The notes below the pieces were generated by a model. That model made no database searches and was not told the DNA's origin. It saw nothing but the letters and a program-made list of their open reading frames with translations. DNA of 64,000 bases from Geodermatophilus sabuli (GTDB taxonomy: Bacteria; Actinomycetota; Actinomycetes; Mycobacteriales; Geodermatophilaceae). Where the stretch lies: positions 291,719-355,718 of the forward strand of contig NZ_JAAGWF010000009.1 of the NCBI RefSeq assembly GCF_010686765.1, in the 5' to 3' direction. The translations under genes were made by a program, and so were the position numbers. This document shows positions 18,327-27,534 of this stretch, piece after piece (position 1 is the stretch's first letter; each line of letters starts with the position of its first letter).

Positions 18327-19517
18327 TCAGTCCGCGGCGCAGGTGGGGAAGGCCAGCGGCCAGCCGTGCAGCGGTTCGGCCCGGTCACGACCGACCCGGA
18401 CGGCGCACCCTGCCTGCAGCCCCGCGGTCCGGTCCCGGGTGACCGGGTTCGGCTGCACGATCACCACCTGGTTCTCCGCGAAGGTCCACGGCTCGGGGTG
18501 GTGCGGTGTCCGCCGCGTCCCGAGCTCGGGGTTCTTGCCGCCCTCGCCGTGCACGACGCTGTCGAACACGTCGAAGCCGGCCTCCTCGATGACCGCCGCC
18601 GCGTCGAGGACGTCCTCGCTGGTCGCCCCGTCCCGCAACGCCGCGCACACCGAGCCGAACCCCGCGGACGCGGCCGCGAACAGGTCCCGGTACAGCGGGG
18701 TCGGATCGCTGCCGATGGCGAAGGGGCGGTGGATCTGGGCGCCGTAGCCCCACCAGCTGATGGTGATCTCGGTGATGACGACGTCCCCGCGTTCGAGCCG
18801 GCGGCCGGTCGCGAACTGCCAGGGCGAGATCCGATCCGGGTCGGCCATGGCGGTGCTGGCGATGAAGGCGATCCCGAGGTGACCGCCCCGCGGCAGGAAC
18901 GACGCGTGGAGCAGGGCCTCGACGTCGTGCTCGGTCAGGCCGGGGCGGAGCTCCGCGACCAGGACGTCACACGCCTCGTCGAGCAGGCGACCGCTGGCGC
19001 GGAACCAGTCCAGCTCCTCCTCGCTCCGGATCCAGCGCAGCTGGTCGTACGGACCGGCCAGGTCGGTGAACTCCGCGTCCGGCAGCGCCGACCGCAGCTG
19101 GTCGAACTGGGCCGCCGGGATGGACGTCGACAGGCCCACGACGCCGATCCGTCCTCCGGCGCACCCCCGCTCGCCGAGCAGCTCGGTGACGGCCCGGGAC
19201 GCCGACGGCCAGTAGCAGCGCACGTCGGGGACGACGGACAGCCGCTGTGCCGTCGGCACGTGGTTGAGGAAGTGCAGGAGCAGCACCGGCTCGCCGGGCA
19301 GCACGAGCAGCCAGGTGGGCTGCCGCGGCAGGTACCCGCTCAGCCAGTGGACCGGGCCCGGAGCCCCGGAGTGCACGAGCAGGGCGTCGACCCCGGCGCG
19401 CTCCATCAACCCCCGGACGGCGGTCCACCGCCGCGCGTACTCGCCTTCGCTGAACCGGGGGAACTCCCGGCCGACGCCCCCACCGGGTCCGGACGCCACG
19501 GCCGCGGGCCGGCTCAC
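18327..19517 (-). CDS. M24 (aminopeptidase P/creatinase fold) protein with altered metal site
   Basis: 396 residues: a creatinase-like N-terminal domain (ALLVHSGAPGPVHWLSGYLP) and a pita-bread C-terminal domain (LIDEACDVL-type helix, LTEHDVEALLHASF, GGHLGIAFIASTA). Several metal ligands of M24 peptidases look replaced. The D-x-G...SD-x-T-R segment reads ITEITISWWGYGAQIHRPF, the E-P-G segment reads VQPNP, and the final R-x-E-D reads VRVGRD. It is therefore more like creatinase-type C-N hydrolases than a metallopeptidase. The GTG start overlaps the upstream hydrolase stop by four bases. Confidence 0.8.
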   Translation of the reverse strand: MSRPAAVASGPGGGVGREFPRFSEGEYARRWTAVRGLMERAGVDALLVHSGAPGPVHWLSGYLPRQPTWLLVLPGEPVLLLHFLNHVPTAQRLSVVPDVRCYWPSASRAVTELLGERGCAGGRIGVVGLSTSIPAAQFDQLRSALPDAEFTDLAGPYDQLRWIRSEEELDWFRASGRLLDEACDVLVAELRPGLTEHDVEALLHASFLPRGGHLGIAFIASTAMADPDRISPWQFATGRRLERGDVVITEITISWWGYGAQIHRPFAIGSDPTPLYRDLFAAASAGFGSVCAALRDGATSEDVLDAAAVIEEAGFDVFDSVVHGEGGKNPELGTRRTPHHPEPWTFAENQVVIVQPNPVTRDRTAGLQAGCAVRVGRDRAEPLHGWPLAFPTCAAD

Positions 19518-20791
19518 CGCTCGGACGCCTCGTCGACGAGCTCGGCGCTCCAGGGCCGGGTCTGCACCGTGCCGGCGAGATCGACGAAGGAGTGCTCGGA
19601 GTCCATGGGCACACCGTCCACGCGCGCCCGCAGCCAGTCCGCGACGTAGGTGCCGGCGTGCGGTCCGAGGCTGCTCGAGGTGCCGGTGTGCAGCCCGTGC
19701 GACTCCCCCTCGTAGACCAGCATCTGCTTGGGCGTCTGCATCGCGTCCAGCAGCCGGTAGGTGTGCTCCACCGGGCTCAGCTCGTCGTCCTCCCCCGCGA
19801 TGGCCAGGTAGGGCGCGGTGACGCGCTCCGCCAGGGGCAGCACGTCGAGCTTCGCCGCCCACCGGTCGAACTCCTCCTCGTCGGAGAACCCCGCCATGTA
19901 CATGAAGCGCACCTTGAACGTGGGGGACGCGGTCTCGAACAGCGTCCGCAACCCGGGTTCGTGGCAGACGAACGCGACGGCACACGCCGCCAGGTCGGGG
20001 ACGGCCGCGGCCACCTGGGTGGCCCAGAAGGAGCCGAAGCTGGCCCCGAAGACGGCGATGCGGTCGCCGTCGACGTCCGGGTGTCCCCGCAGCCAGGCGA
20101 CCGCCGCCCGGCCGACGTCGGCGAAGGCGTCCTCCGTGACGCGGATGCCGCGGCGGACCAGCGCGGTGCCCTGCCCCGGCCCGTCGATGGCCAGCACCGC
20201 GAACCCGCGCTGGAGGAGCTTGTCGCCGTAGAGGGCGCAGCGCATCTCCTTGAAGGAGTCCATCCCGCTGATGCCCAGGACGGCGGGCACGGGTGTCCCG
20301 GCCGGCACCCCCGGCGGCATGTGCAGGTACGCGGGCAGGGTCGTGTCCCGGAAGGGGATGGACACCTCGTGGATCACGCGGTCGGCGTGCCGGACGTAGG
20401 CCTGGTAGCAGGCGGTCTTGGCGTCGTCGAGGCGCACGTTGCGAGCGTTGTTCTCGAAGATCGGCCACTGCGCACCGCCGTAGAGCAACGCGGCGATGAA
20501 CCAGCTGTCCCGCGCGGAGACGAACGCGCGGCCGGCCTCGAACGCGCGCGCCATGCGCTCCCGACGGGCGGCGGCCTTCTCGAACGCCCGTGAGATGTCA
20601 CTGAACCGTCGCGCCCGGGCCCGGACACCGGCGAAGTCCCCCGCCGCCTCCGTGCCGCACGGCCCCAGGGTGTAGGAGATCCGGGCCTGGTCCCACTCGA
20701 TCCCCACGGCCTTGATGACGTTGTCGACGACCCATCTCTGCTCGTCCCACCGCCTGGCGCGGGGGACCCCGCTCGCGACTGACTCACTCAC
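19514..20791 (-). CDS. Alpha/beta hydrolase (FrsA / dihydropseudooxynicotine hydrolase-like)
   Basis: 425 residues. A helical cap-like N-terminal 150 residues precede an alpha/beta hydrolase core with AVLGISGMDSFKE, the nucleophile elbow VFGASFGSFWA (G-x-S-x-G), the acid in AIAGEDDELSP and the His in GESHGLHTG. The arrangement resembles C-C or C-N hydrolases such as 2,6-dihydroxypseudooxynicotine hydrolase, but the substrate cannot be read from sequence. AGGAGGAG before GTG 20791 sets the start. It is coupled to the M24 gene and lies directly downstream of the ABC transporter. Confidence 0.83.
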   Translation of the reverse strand: MSESVASGVPRARRWDEQRWVVDNVIKAVGIEWDQARISYTLGPCGTEAAGDFAGVRARARRFSDISRAFEKAAARRERMARAFEAGRAFVSARDSWFIAALLYGGAQWPIFENNARNVRLDDAKTACYQAYVRHADRVIHEVSIPFRDTTLPAYLHMPPGVPAGTPVPAVLGISGMDSFKEMRCALYGDKLLQRGFAVLAIDGPGQGTALVRRGIRVTEDAFADVGRAAVAWLRGHPDVDGDRIAVFGASFGSFWATQVAAAVPDLAACAVAFVCHEPGLRTLFETASPTFKVRFMYMAGFSDEEEFDRWAAKLDVLPLAERVTAPYLAIAGEDDELSPVEHTYRLLDAMQTPKQMLVYEGESHGLHTGTSSSLGPHAGTYVADWLRARVDGVPMDSEHSFVDLAGTVQTRPWSAELVDEASER

Positions 20792-20848
20792 CGCTGTCTC
20801 CTCCTGTCGGAACCTCTGGACGGCGTGCCGCGCACCCGACGGGCAGGC

Positions 20849-20875
20849 CGGCGCTCCGCCCACGAGGGAGCGCCG
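20849..20875 (-). terminator. Hairpin after the ABC transporter genes
   Basis: A perfect 9-bp stem CGGCGCTCC/GGAGCGCCG (20849-20857 with 20867-20875) lies in the 169-base gap between the ATPase gene and the downstream hydrolase gene. It has no U-run and may only attenuate read-through. Confidence 0.4.
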
Positions 20876-20960
20876 CACTCCCGCTGCACGGCACTCCTGC
20901 TGCGTCACCGCGGTCGAGGTGGCCGCCCACCCGAGCGGGCGGCGCTCCCCTGCCGCCGGT

Positions 20961-21713
20961 TCAGGACTGGAAGTACCGCCCGATGGACGTCACGTACTCG
21001 ACGAACTGCGGGGACTCCCGGACGGCGATCCCGCGAGGGTGCGGGATGTCGATCGAGACGATGTCCAGGATCGTGCCCGGACGCCCGCTCATCACCACGA
21101 CCCGGTCGCTCAGGAAGACCGCCTCGCTGATCGAGTGGGTGACGAGGACGGCCGTCTTGCGGGTCTCCAGCCACATCTTCCCGAGGTCGAGGACCAGCTG
21201 GTCCCGCGTCATGGCGTCCAGGGCGCCGAACGGCTCGTCCAGCAGGAGCACGCTCGGGTCGTGGACCAGCGTCCGGCACAGGGCCACGCGCTGCTTCATG
21301 CCGCCGCTGAGCTGACCCGGGTAGGCGTCGGCGAAGGACTCCATGCCGACCGTCTCCAGGAGGTCGCGCGCCCGCTGCTCGTAGTCCTCGATGCGCAGCT
21401 TGCGGGACTCGATCTGCAGGAGCACGTTCCGGAGCACCGACCGCCACTCGAGCAGCAGCGAGTCCTGGAAGGCCACCCCCATCTGGGTCTGCACGCCGGT
21501 CACCGACCGGTCGTCGACGAGGATGTCGCCGTCGCTGCGGGGCACCAGCCCCGCGCACATCTTGAGCAGCGTGGACTTGCCGCAGCCCGAGGGGCCGACG
21601 ATGGACACGAACTCCCCGTCGGCGATGTCGAAGGACACGTCCTGCAGCGCCTGCACCGGCCCGGACTGGATGCGATAGGTCTTGCCGACCGATCGGAACG
21701 CCAGACTCGCCAT
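20961..21713 (-). CDS. ABC transporter ATPase, SsuB/TauB type
   Basis: 250 residues. Walker [14 protein letters not shown]-loop VAFQDSLLLEWRS, signature QLSGGMKQRVALCRTL, Walker B VLLLDEPFGALD and H-loop VLVTHSISEAVFL are all intact. This is the nitrate/sulfonate/taurine uptake subfamily. It follows the permease by 22 bases and has GGAGG upstream of ATG 21713. It energises import by the adjacent permease and lipoprotein. Confidence 0.95.
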   Translation of the reverse strand: MASLAFRSVGKTYRIQSGPVQALQDVSFDIADGEFVSIVGPSGCGKSTLLKMCAGLVPRSDGDILVDDRSVTGVQTQMGVAFQDSLLLEWRSVLRNVLLQIESRKLRIEDYEQRARDLLETVGMESFADAYPGQLSGGMKQRVALCRTLVHDPSVLLLDEPFGALDAMTRDQLVLDLGKMWLETRKTAVLVTHSISEAVFLSDRVVVMSGRPGTILDIVSIDIPHPRGIAVRESPQFVEYVTSIGRYFQS

Positions 21714-21735
21714 CTCCAAGCCTCCCAGTCGAGCT

Positions 21736-22611
21736 CTACGCGGACGCCGTGAAGGCGGAGTGTTCCCTGCGCCACGGCATGGCCAGGCTCTCGGCGAGCT
21801 CCACGAGCTTGAAGGCGACCAGCCCGAGCACGACGATCGCGATGATCCCCCCGAAGCTCTGCGCCACGTTGAAGGCACTGCTCGAGGACTGGATGTAGTA
21901 GCCGAGCCCGGACTGGCCGGTGACGAACTCGCCGACCACCGCGCCGATGAGCGCGAGCGTCATCCCCACCTTGAGCCCGGAGAAGATGGCTCCCAGCGCG
22001 TACGGGATCATGATCTTGCGGAAGAGCCGGGCGCCACGCAGGCCCATGGAGTTCCCCAGCATGACCAGGTCCCGGGGCACCTCGCGCAGTCCACCGGCGC
22101 CGGAGACGGCGACGGGGAAGAACGCGATGATCACGACGATGGTGATGATCGTCGGCTGCCCGAAGCCCAGCCAGACGACGAGCAACGGAGCGATGGCGAC
22201 CTTGGGGATGGCCTGCGAGATGACGAGGGCCGGGTAGAACAGCCGAGCGACGAGCTGGCTCGCGGTCATGAGGATGGCGCAGCCCAGGCCGAGCACCGCA
22301 GCGATGAGGAACCCGACCACGACCTCCTGCGCCGTCACGAGGGTGTGACCCCAGAGGACCGCGGCGTTGGCCCACATCTCCTCGAGGACCTGCTCCGGCG
22401 GGGGCAGGAGGAAGTCCCGGATGCCGAAGACGACGGTGACGAGCTTCCACAGCAGGAGCAGCACCACCACGATCGCCAGGATCTTCGCTGCTCGCCGCAG
22501 GAAGGCGGAGGCGCCGTGGCCGGCCCGGGCGCGGAAGGTCGGCCGCGCCGGGACCCCCACCGACTCCTGCGCCGCGTCACTCATCGGCGTCGGTTGCTGG
22601 ACGGCGGTCAT
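21736..22611 (-). CDS. ABC transporter permease, SsuC/TauC type
   Basis: 291 residues with about six membrane helices and a cytoplasmic N-terminus. The EAA loop is visible as NSMGLRGARLFRKIMIPYALGAIFSGLKVG. It pairs with the downstream ATPase and the upstream lipoprotein to import a small organic molecule, presumably the substrate of the catabolic block. Confidence 0.95.
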   Translation of the reverse strand: MTAVQQPTPMSDAAQESVGVPARPTFRARAGHGASAFLRRAAKILAIVVVLLLLWKLVTVVFGIRDFLLPPPEQVLEEMWANAAVLWGHTLVTAQEVVVGFLIAAVLGLGCAILMTASQLVARLFYPALVISQAIPKVAIAPLLVVWLGFGQPTIITIVVIIAFFPVAVSGAGGLREVPRDLVMLGNSMGLRGARLFRKIMIPYALGAIFSGLKVGMTLALIGAVVGEFVTGQSGLGYYIQSSSSAFNVAQSFGGIIAIVVLGLVAFKLVELAESLAMPWRREHSAFTASA

Positions 22612-22622
22612 GCACGGCCTTC

Positions 22623-23720
22623 CTACTCGTTCTCGACGAACTCGTTGGTGTAGTACTGCTCGGGGTCGGAGGGATCGTCCAGGGCACCCGCGTCGGCCAT
22701 CACCTGGACGGAGCTCTCCCAGAGCTCGGGCGGCATGACCCCGTAGGGCGCCTCGACGTTCTGGTTGACGAACTCGAGGATCGCGACGGGGTCGCTGAAC
22801 GCCCCGATCTCGGCGGGGTAGCTGGCGCGGACGTCCTCGACCGCGTCCTCCGGGTTCTCCACGGTGAACTCCAGTCCCCGGACGAAGCAGTCCACGACCG
22901 CGTCGACCAGGTCCGGGTCCTCCTCCACGAGGTCCTGCCGGGTGACCAGACCGGCGCCCAGCACGTCGAGCCCGAGGTCGGAGTAGGCGAGGAACCCGGC
23001 GTCGGGCATCTCGTCACGCACGCCGAGCAGCGTGCTGGCGCCACCACCGGCCGCGTCGACCTGCCCGGACAGCAGGGCGGAGGTCACCGCGGGACCGGCC
23101 ACCGTCTGCACCTGGACCGAGTCGGCAGGGACGTCGTTCACGGACAGGAACGGCCCGAACAGGGTGGTCGGGGTGGCGAACTGGGACAGCGCGACGCTCT
23201 TGCCCTCGAGGTCGGCCGGCTCCTCGATCCCGCTGTCGGGCGAGGTCACCAACCCGAACTCGGTGAGCGTGTCGCGGGCGGCGACGGCGACCAGCGGCAG
23301 GCCCTCCTGGACGGCGACCGCCGTGTCCGGCAGGCCGCCGAGGACGAAGTCCGCCTGCCCGTTGGCGACCAGCTGCTCGCCCTCGACACCGGGCCCGCCC
23401 GGCATGATGGTGACCTCGACGCCCTCCTCCTCGCAGTACCCCTGCTCCACCGCGGAGAAGATCGACGCGAAGTTGGGGCTGGCGGTGAAACCGAGGACGA
23501 CGGTCGCCTCACCCACGTCGGCGGCGGCGCCCGACGCGCCTCCGCCTCCGCCTCCGCCTCCGCCGCCACCGGAACCACCGCTGTCGGCCGCTTCGCCGCC
23601 ACAGCCGGTGAGCGCGGTGGCCGCGGCGAGGGCCAGCGCCACCGTGGACCGGCGCGATCGGCGGCGCGTCGACACCCCTCGACCCATGCGGCCGCCTGCT
23701 CCGGAACCGTGATCCGACAT
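22623..23720 (-). CDS. ABC transporter substrate-binding lipoprotein (SsuA/NMT1-like)
   Basis: 365 residues. An Arg-rich N-terminus, a hydrophobic stretch and the lipobox LTGC give a lipid anchor, followed by a long Gly/Ser linker (encoded around 23,540-23,590). The binding domain has VVLGFTASPNFASIFSAVEQGYCEEEG, QLVANGQADFVLGGLPDTAVA and LVAVAARD. The ligand is unknown. ATG 23720 has AGGAG upstream. It is the first gene of the transporter and likely of the whole minus-strand block. Confidence 0.93.
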   Translation of the reverse strand: MSDHGSGAGGRMGRGVSTRRRSRRSTVALALAAATALTGCGGEAADSGGSGGGGGGGGGGGASGAAADVGEATVVLGFTASPNFASIFSAVEQGYCEEEGVEVTIMPGGPGVEGEQLVANGQADFVLGGLPDTAVAVQEGLPLVAVAARDTLTEFGLVTSPDSGIEEPADLEGKSVALSQFATPTTLFGPFLSVNDVPADSVQVQTVAGPAVTSALLSGQVDAAGGGASTLLGVRDEMPDAGFLAYSDLGLDVLGAGLVTRQDLVEEDPDLVDAVVDCFVRGLEFTVENPEDAVEDVRASYPAEIGAFSDPVAILEFVNQNVEAPYGVMPPELWESSVQVMADAGALDDPSDPEQYYTNEFVENE

Positions 23721-23924
23721 CTGGTCTCCTCTGACGGTGGGTGTCGCGCGCCTCGACCGGACACCGCTGCCGGCCGGCCGCACCGGGGACCCGGGACGTG
23801 TCCCTCGTCCGGAGATGGCGGCCACGTACCGAGCGGTGTTCATGTCGCCCGCAGTGTTGATCACAGGGGGCCGGACCCACGACTGCGACGTCTCACAATC
23901 CGAGATGCCTGCGGACGGCGTCGG
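23721..23924. promoter_or_regulatory. Control region upstream of the catabolic block
   Basis: 204 bases without a gene, between the lipoprotein start and the MFS gene stop. It contains an imperfect palindrome TGTTGATCACA (23855-23865), a reasonable candidate for the IclR protein's operator, and a nearby TTGTGAG on the minus strand. No convincing -10 hexamer was found. Confidence 0.3.
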
Positions 23925-25535
23925 CTAGCTCGCGGCCGTGGCCCTCGCCCGGCGGCCGGGCAGCCAGGTGAAGACCACGACGGTGGCCAGGAGCGTGGCG
24001 GCGGCCGTGCCCAGCGCGGTGACGTGCATGGCCGCGACGAACGCGTCCTCGGCGGCGTCGGCCAGCCCGGAGACGGCGGCCGCGGCCTCGGCGTCCCCCT
24101 GGACCGCCTGGGTCGCCTCGAGGGTGGCGACGATGGACGTGCTGGCCTCCGCCCGCGCCGGGGCGGGCAACGCGTCGACGGCGTCCCCCAGCTGCGCGGA
24201 GTAGGAGGCGGCGAGCAGCGAGCCGAGGATGGCGACCCCGAGGGCGCCGCCGACCTGCCGGACGGAGTTGTTCACCGCCGCGCCCGCGCCGGCCTTGTGC
24301 CGTGGCACGACGGACATGATCGACTCGGTCGTCGGGGCCATCACCGCCCCCATGCCCAGGCCCTGGACGGCCAGCACGACCAGCAGCAGCCCCAGCGACG
24401 AGGTGCGGTCGAGCAGCTGGACGGCGCAGACCGCACCGGTGATGAGCAGGAACCCCGAGCCGACGACGGCCTTGGCGCCGTACCGCTCGGCCAGCCGGGC
24501 GCTGACCTGGGCCATGAACGCCAGGCCCACGGCCATCGGGATGAGCGCCGCCCCGCTGGCCAGCGGCCCGTAGCCGCGGACGCCCTGCAGGTAGTAGACG
24601 AGGTAGAACGTCGCGCCCATGAGGGCGAAGAAGTTCAGCGCGAGAGCGGCCGCGGCGGCGGAGAACGCCGGCGTGCGGAAGAGCGAGACGTCGAGTGCGG
24701 GGTGGTTGGAGCGGGCCTGGAGCCAGACGAACAGGGTGAGGAGCGCCAGCCCGCCGACGATGGGCACCAGGACGCCCGCCGAGCTCCAGCCGGCGCCGGA
24801 GCCGCCGTGGATGATCCCGTAGACCAGCGCGGTCAGGGCCAGGATGGACAGCAGCACACCGGGGACGTCGAGCCGCCCGGGAGCCGGGTCGCGGGACTCC
24901 GGGACGACGACCAGCGTGGCGACGATGCCGACCAGCGCGACCGGCACGGCGAGCAGCAGGATCGACCCCCACCAGAAGTGCTCGAGGACGGCGCCGCTGG
25001 CCAGCGGACCGGCGGCGACGGCCAGTCCGCCGGCGCCGGCCCAGACGCCGATGGCGCGGCCGCGCTCACGGGCCGGGAAGACGTTGGTGATCACCGCCAG
25101 GGTGGCCGGCTGCACCGCCGCGCCCCCGATCCCCGTCACCGCCCGCCAGAGGATCAGCTCTCCGGGGCTGCTGCTGAAGGCGCCGAGGAGCGAGGCGACG
25201 GTGACGATCGACAGACCGATCAGCAGGACCCTGCGGCGGCCGATCCGGTCGCCCACCACACCCCAGGAGAAGAGCAGGCCGGCGAAGACCAGGATGTAGG
25301 CGTCGATCGCCCACTGCAGCTCGCCCTGGCTGGCGCCCAGGTCGCGCTGCAGGGTCGGGATGGCGACGTTGAGCGTGGTGTTCCCCATGATCACCACGAG
25401 GATGCAGACCACCATGGTGGCCAGCACCCACCAGCGGCGGGCGGAGGCGGGCTGGTCCGGCTCGGGGGCAGCGGCCTGCTCCGGGGCAGCGGCCTGCTCC
25501 GGGGCGGCGGCCCGCGGGTGGTCGGTGCCGGTCAC
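23925..25535 (-). CDS. MFS drug/H+ antiporter, 14-helix DHA2 (EmrB/QacA) type
   Basis: 536 residues, mostly hydrophobic, with about 14 helices. DHA2 motifs include the motif A region GVVGDRIGRRRVLLIG and motif C-like GIGGAAVQPATLAVI, and the late VVPRHKAGAGAAVNNSVRQVGGALG. Such proteins export hydrophobic drugs or dyes. The N-terminus has three near-identical AAAPEQ-type hexapeptides (DNA repeat about 25,466-25,510). It overlaps the YbjN gene stop by four bases, so it is coupled to it and to mshA. Confidence 0.92.
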   Translation of the reverse strand: MTGTDHPRAAAPEQAAAPEQAAAPEPDQPASARRWWVLATMVVCILVVIMGNTTLNVAIPTLQRDLGASQGELQWAIDAYILVFAGLLFSWGVVGDRIGRRRVLLIGLSIVTVASLLGAFSSSPGELILWRAVTGIGGAAVQPATLAVITNVFPARERGRAIGVWAGAGGLAVAAGPLASGAVLEHFWWGSILLLAVPVALVGIVATLVVVPESRDPAPGRLDVPGVLLSILALTALVYGIIHGGSGAGWSSAGVLVPIVGGLALLTLFVWLQARSNHPALDVSLFRTPAFSAAAAALALNFFALMGATFYLVYYLQGVRGYGPLASGAALIPMAVGLAFMAQVSARLAERYGAKAVVGSGFLLITGAVCAVQLLDRTSSLGLLLVVLAVQGLGMGAVMAPTTESIMSVVPRHKAGAGAAVNNSVRQVGGALGVAILGSLLAASYSAQLGDAVDALPAPARAEASTSIVATLEATQAVQGDAEAAAAVSGLADAAEDAFVAAMHVTALGTAAATLLATVVVFTWLPGRRARATAAS

Positions 25536-26074
25536 GCCCCGCCGTCCGGGCGGCTCGCGGGTGGCGGCCTCCGGGACGGATCGGCGAAGGCGGCGAACGC
25601 CTCGAGGTTGCGCAGCGACTCACCGCGCTTGACCCGCCAGTCCCACTCGCGGCGGATCGAGGTGCCGAAGCCGATCTCCAGCATCGTGTTGAAGGGGTCG
25701 TCGGCGTAGCTGAGCACCGAGCCGAGGAGGCGGTCGAGCTCCTCGGGGCTGACCGCGGCGTGCGGCAGCCGCCCGGTGAGGTAGACGTCGCCGACGGTGT
25801 CGATCGAGTAGGCGACGCCGTACATCCGGGCGTTGTGCTGCAGCAGGAACGTCCACAGCTGCTCGCGGTTCTCGTCGGGCTGGCGGCAGACGAAGGCCTC
25901 GACGCGCAGCGCGTGCTCGCCGACGATCAGCCCGCAGACGGTCTTGAGCTTGTGCGTGCCGGGGAGGTCGACCAGCCAGCGGCCGGGGCCGAGGTGCTCG
26001 TGCGCGAGGTCGCTGTCGCGGAGGGTCTGCTCGATCACCGCGTCGAGCTCGGCGATGGTCCGCCGTCCGCTCAC
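25532..26074 (-). CDS. YbjN-domain protein (Rv0487-like)
   Basis: 180 residues with the YbjN fold seen in LPGTHKLKTVCGLIVGEHALRVEAFVCRQPDENREQLW and VGDVYLTGRLPHAAVSPEELDRLLG. Relatives resemble type III secretion chaperones, but the role of the actinobacterial branch is unknown. In M. tuberculosis the homologue Rv0487 also follows mshA. GTG 26074 lies 16 bases after the mshA stop; the family-like sequence begins there. Confidence 0.85.
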   Translation of the reverse strand: MSGRRTIAELDAVIEQTLRDSDLAHEHLGPGRWLVDLPGTHKLKTVCGLIVGEHALRVEAFVCRQPDENREQLWTFLLQHNARMYGVAYSIDTVGDVYLTGRLPHAAVSPEELDRLLGSVLSYADDPFNTMLEIGFGTSIRREWDWRVKRGESLRNLEAFAAFADPSRRPPPASRPDGGA

Positions 26075-26090
26075 CGGACCGCCCGGGAGG

Positions 26091-27446
26091 TCACCGGGCC
26101 ACCTGCGCGCCGGGCAGCGGACGCAGCGCCGCGAGCGACCGGGCCGGCCGCAGCAGCGCACCGGCGACCTCCCGGCGGTGCGCGGTGGCCATGTCCGCCG
26201 CGGCCGCGGTGTAGGCGGCCACCAGGGAGTCGACCGTGCGTTCCCAGGAGAACCCGCCGGCGTGCCGGCGCGCGCCGGCCGAGAGCAGCTCGCGCCGGGC
26301 CAGGACGGCGCGGATGGCGGTGGCGTAGTCGGCCGGGTCGCGGCCCTCGACGAGCACGCCCGAGACGCCGTCCCGCACGGCGGTGCGCAGCCCGCCCACC
26401 GACGCCGCGACGACCGGCGTCCCGCACGCCTGCGCCTCCAGGGCCACGAGGCCGAAGGACTCGTTGTGGCTGGGGACGACGGCGACGTCCGCGGCCCGGT
26501 AGTGCTCGGCCAGCCGCTCGGCGTGCTGGGGCGGCAGGAAGCGGACGAGGTCGGCGATGCCCAGGGTCGCGGCGAGCTGCTCGAGCTGCCGCGGCGCCTC
26601 CAGCCCCGATCCGCTGGGGGCGCCGATGACGTGCACCTGCAGCCGGTCGCGCAGGCCCGGGTCGTCGGCGAGCATCCGCGCGGCGGCCTCGAGCAGCAGG
26701 TCGGGCGCCTTCAGCGGCTGGATGCGGCCGACGAAGAGCAGGACGACGGCGTCCTCGTCGACGCCCAGCGCACGCCGGGCGGCCCGCCGGTCGCCGGGAG
26801 TGAACCGGTCGAGGTCGACCCCGGGCGGGACGACGAGGATGCGGCGGGGGTCGGCGGCGTAGTGGTCGACCAGCTCGCGGGCCTCGTCGGCGGTGTTGGC
26901 GATCAGCCGGTCGGCCTCGGTCACCACCTGCTCCTCGCCGATCACCCGGGCCCGCGGCTCGGGCCGGTCACCGGCGGCGAGCGCGGCGTTCTTCACCTTC
27001 GCCAGCGTGTGCGCGGTGTGGATGAGCGGCACGCTCCACCGGTCCCGGGCCAGCCAGCCGACCTGGCCCGACAGCCAGTAGTGGGAGTGCACGACGTCGA
27101 AGTGGCCGGGCTCGTGCTGGGCCTCCTCGCGCAGCACGGCGGCGGTGAAGGCGCACAGCTGCGCGGGCAGCTCCTCCTTGCCCAGGCCCTCGAACGGCCC
27201 CGCGCTGACGTGCCGCACCGTCACGCCGGGGCTCATCTCCACCACCGGGGGCAGGTCGCTGGAGGTGGCCCGGGTGAAGACGTCGACCTCGATGCCGCGG
27301 GCGGCCAGCCGGCGGGAGGTCTCGACGACGTAGACGTTCATGCCACCGGCGTCGCCCGCGCCGGGCTGGTCCAGCGGGCTGGTGTGCACCGACAGCGTGG
27401 CCACCCGGCGGGGTGCGGCCGACCGGGGACGGCGGCGAGCAGCCAC
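26091..27446 (-). CDS. mshA: D-inositol-3-phosphate glycosyltransferase MshA
   Basis: 451 residues, GT4 family. It transfers GlcNAc from UDP-GlcNAc to 1L-inositol 3-phosphate, the first step of mycothiol synthesis. Visible features: [20 protein letters not shown] at the N-terminus (acceptor loop), [36 protein letters not shown] and the donor-binding E-x7-E segment [24 protein letters not shown] five bases before GTG 27446 fixes the start. Position next to the YbjN gene and near murB matches mycobacterial order. Confidence 0.96.
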   Translation of the reverse strand: MAARRRPRSAAPRRVATLSVHTSPLDQPGAGDAGGMNVYVVETSRRLAARGIEVDVFTRATSSDLPPVVEMSPGVTVRHVSAGPFEGLGKEELPAQLCAFTAAVLREEAQHEPGHFDVVHSHYWLSGQVGWLARDRWSVPLIHTAHTLAKVKNAALAAGDRPEPRARVIGEEQVVTEADRLIANTADEARELVDHYAADPRRILVVPPGVDLDRFTPGDRRAARRALGVDEDAVVLLFVGRIQPLKAPDLLLEAAARMLADDPGLRDRLQVHVIGAPSGSGLEAPRQLEQLAATLGIADLVRFLPPQHAERLAEHYRAADVAVVPSHNESFGLVALEAQACGTPVVAASVGGLRTAVRDGVSGVLVEGRDPADYATAIRAVLARRELLSAGARRHAGGFSWERTVDSLVAAYTAAAADMATAHRREVAGALLRPARSLAALRPLPGAQVAR

Positions 27447-27534
27447 GTGCGTCCTCCCGCCCTGACATCCTGCGCCGGCACCGGAGGGGCACCCGCTCGA
27501 CTCCGCATCCTGCAACAGGGCCAGGATCGTTCTC

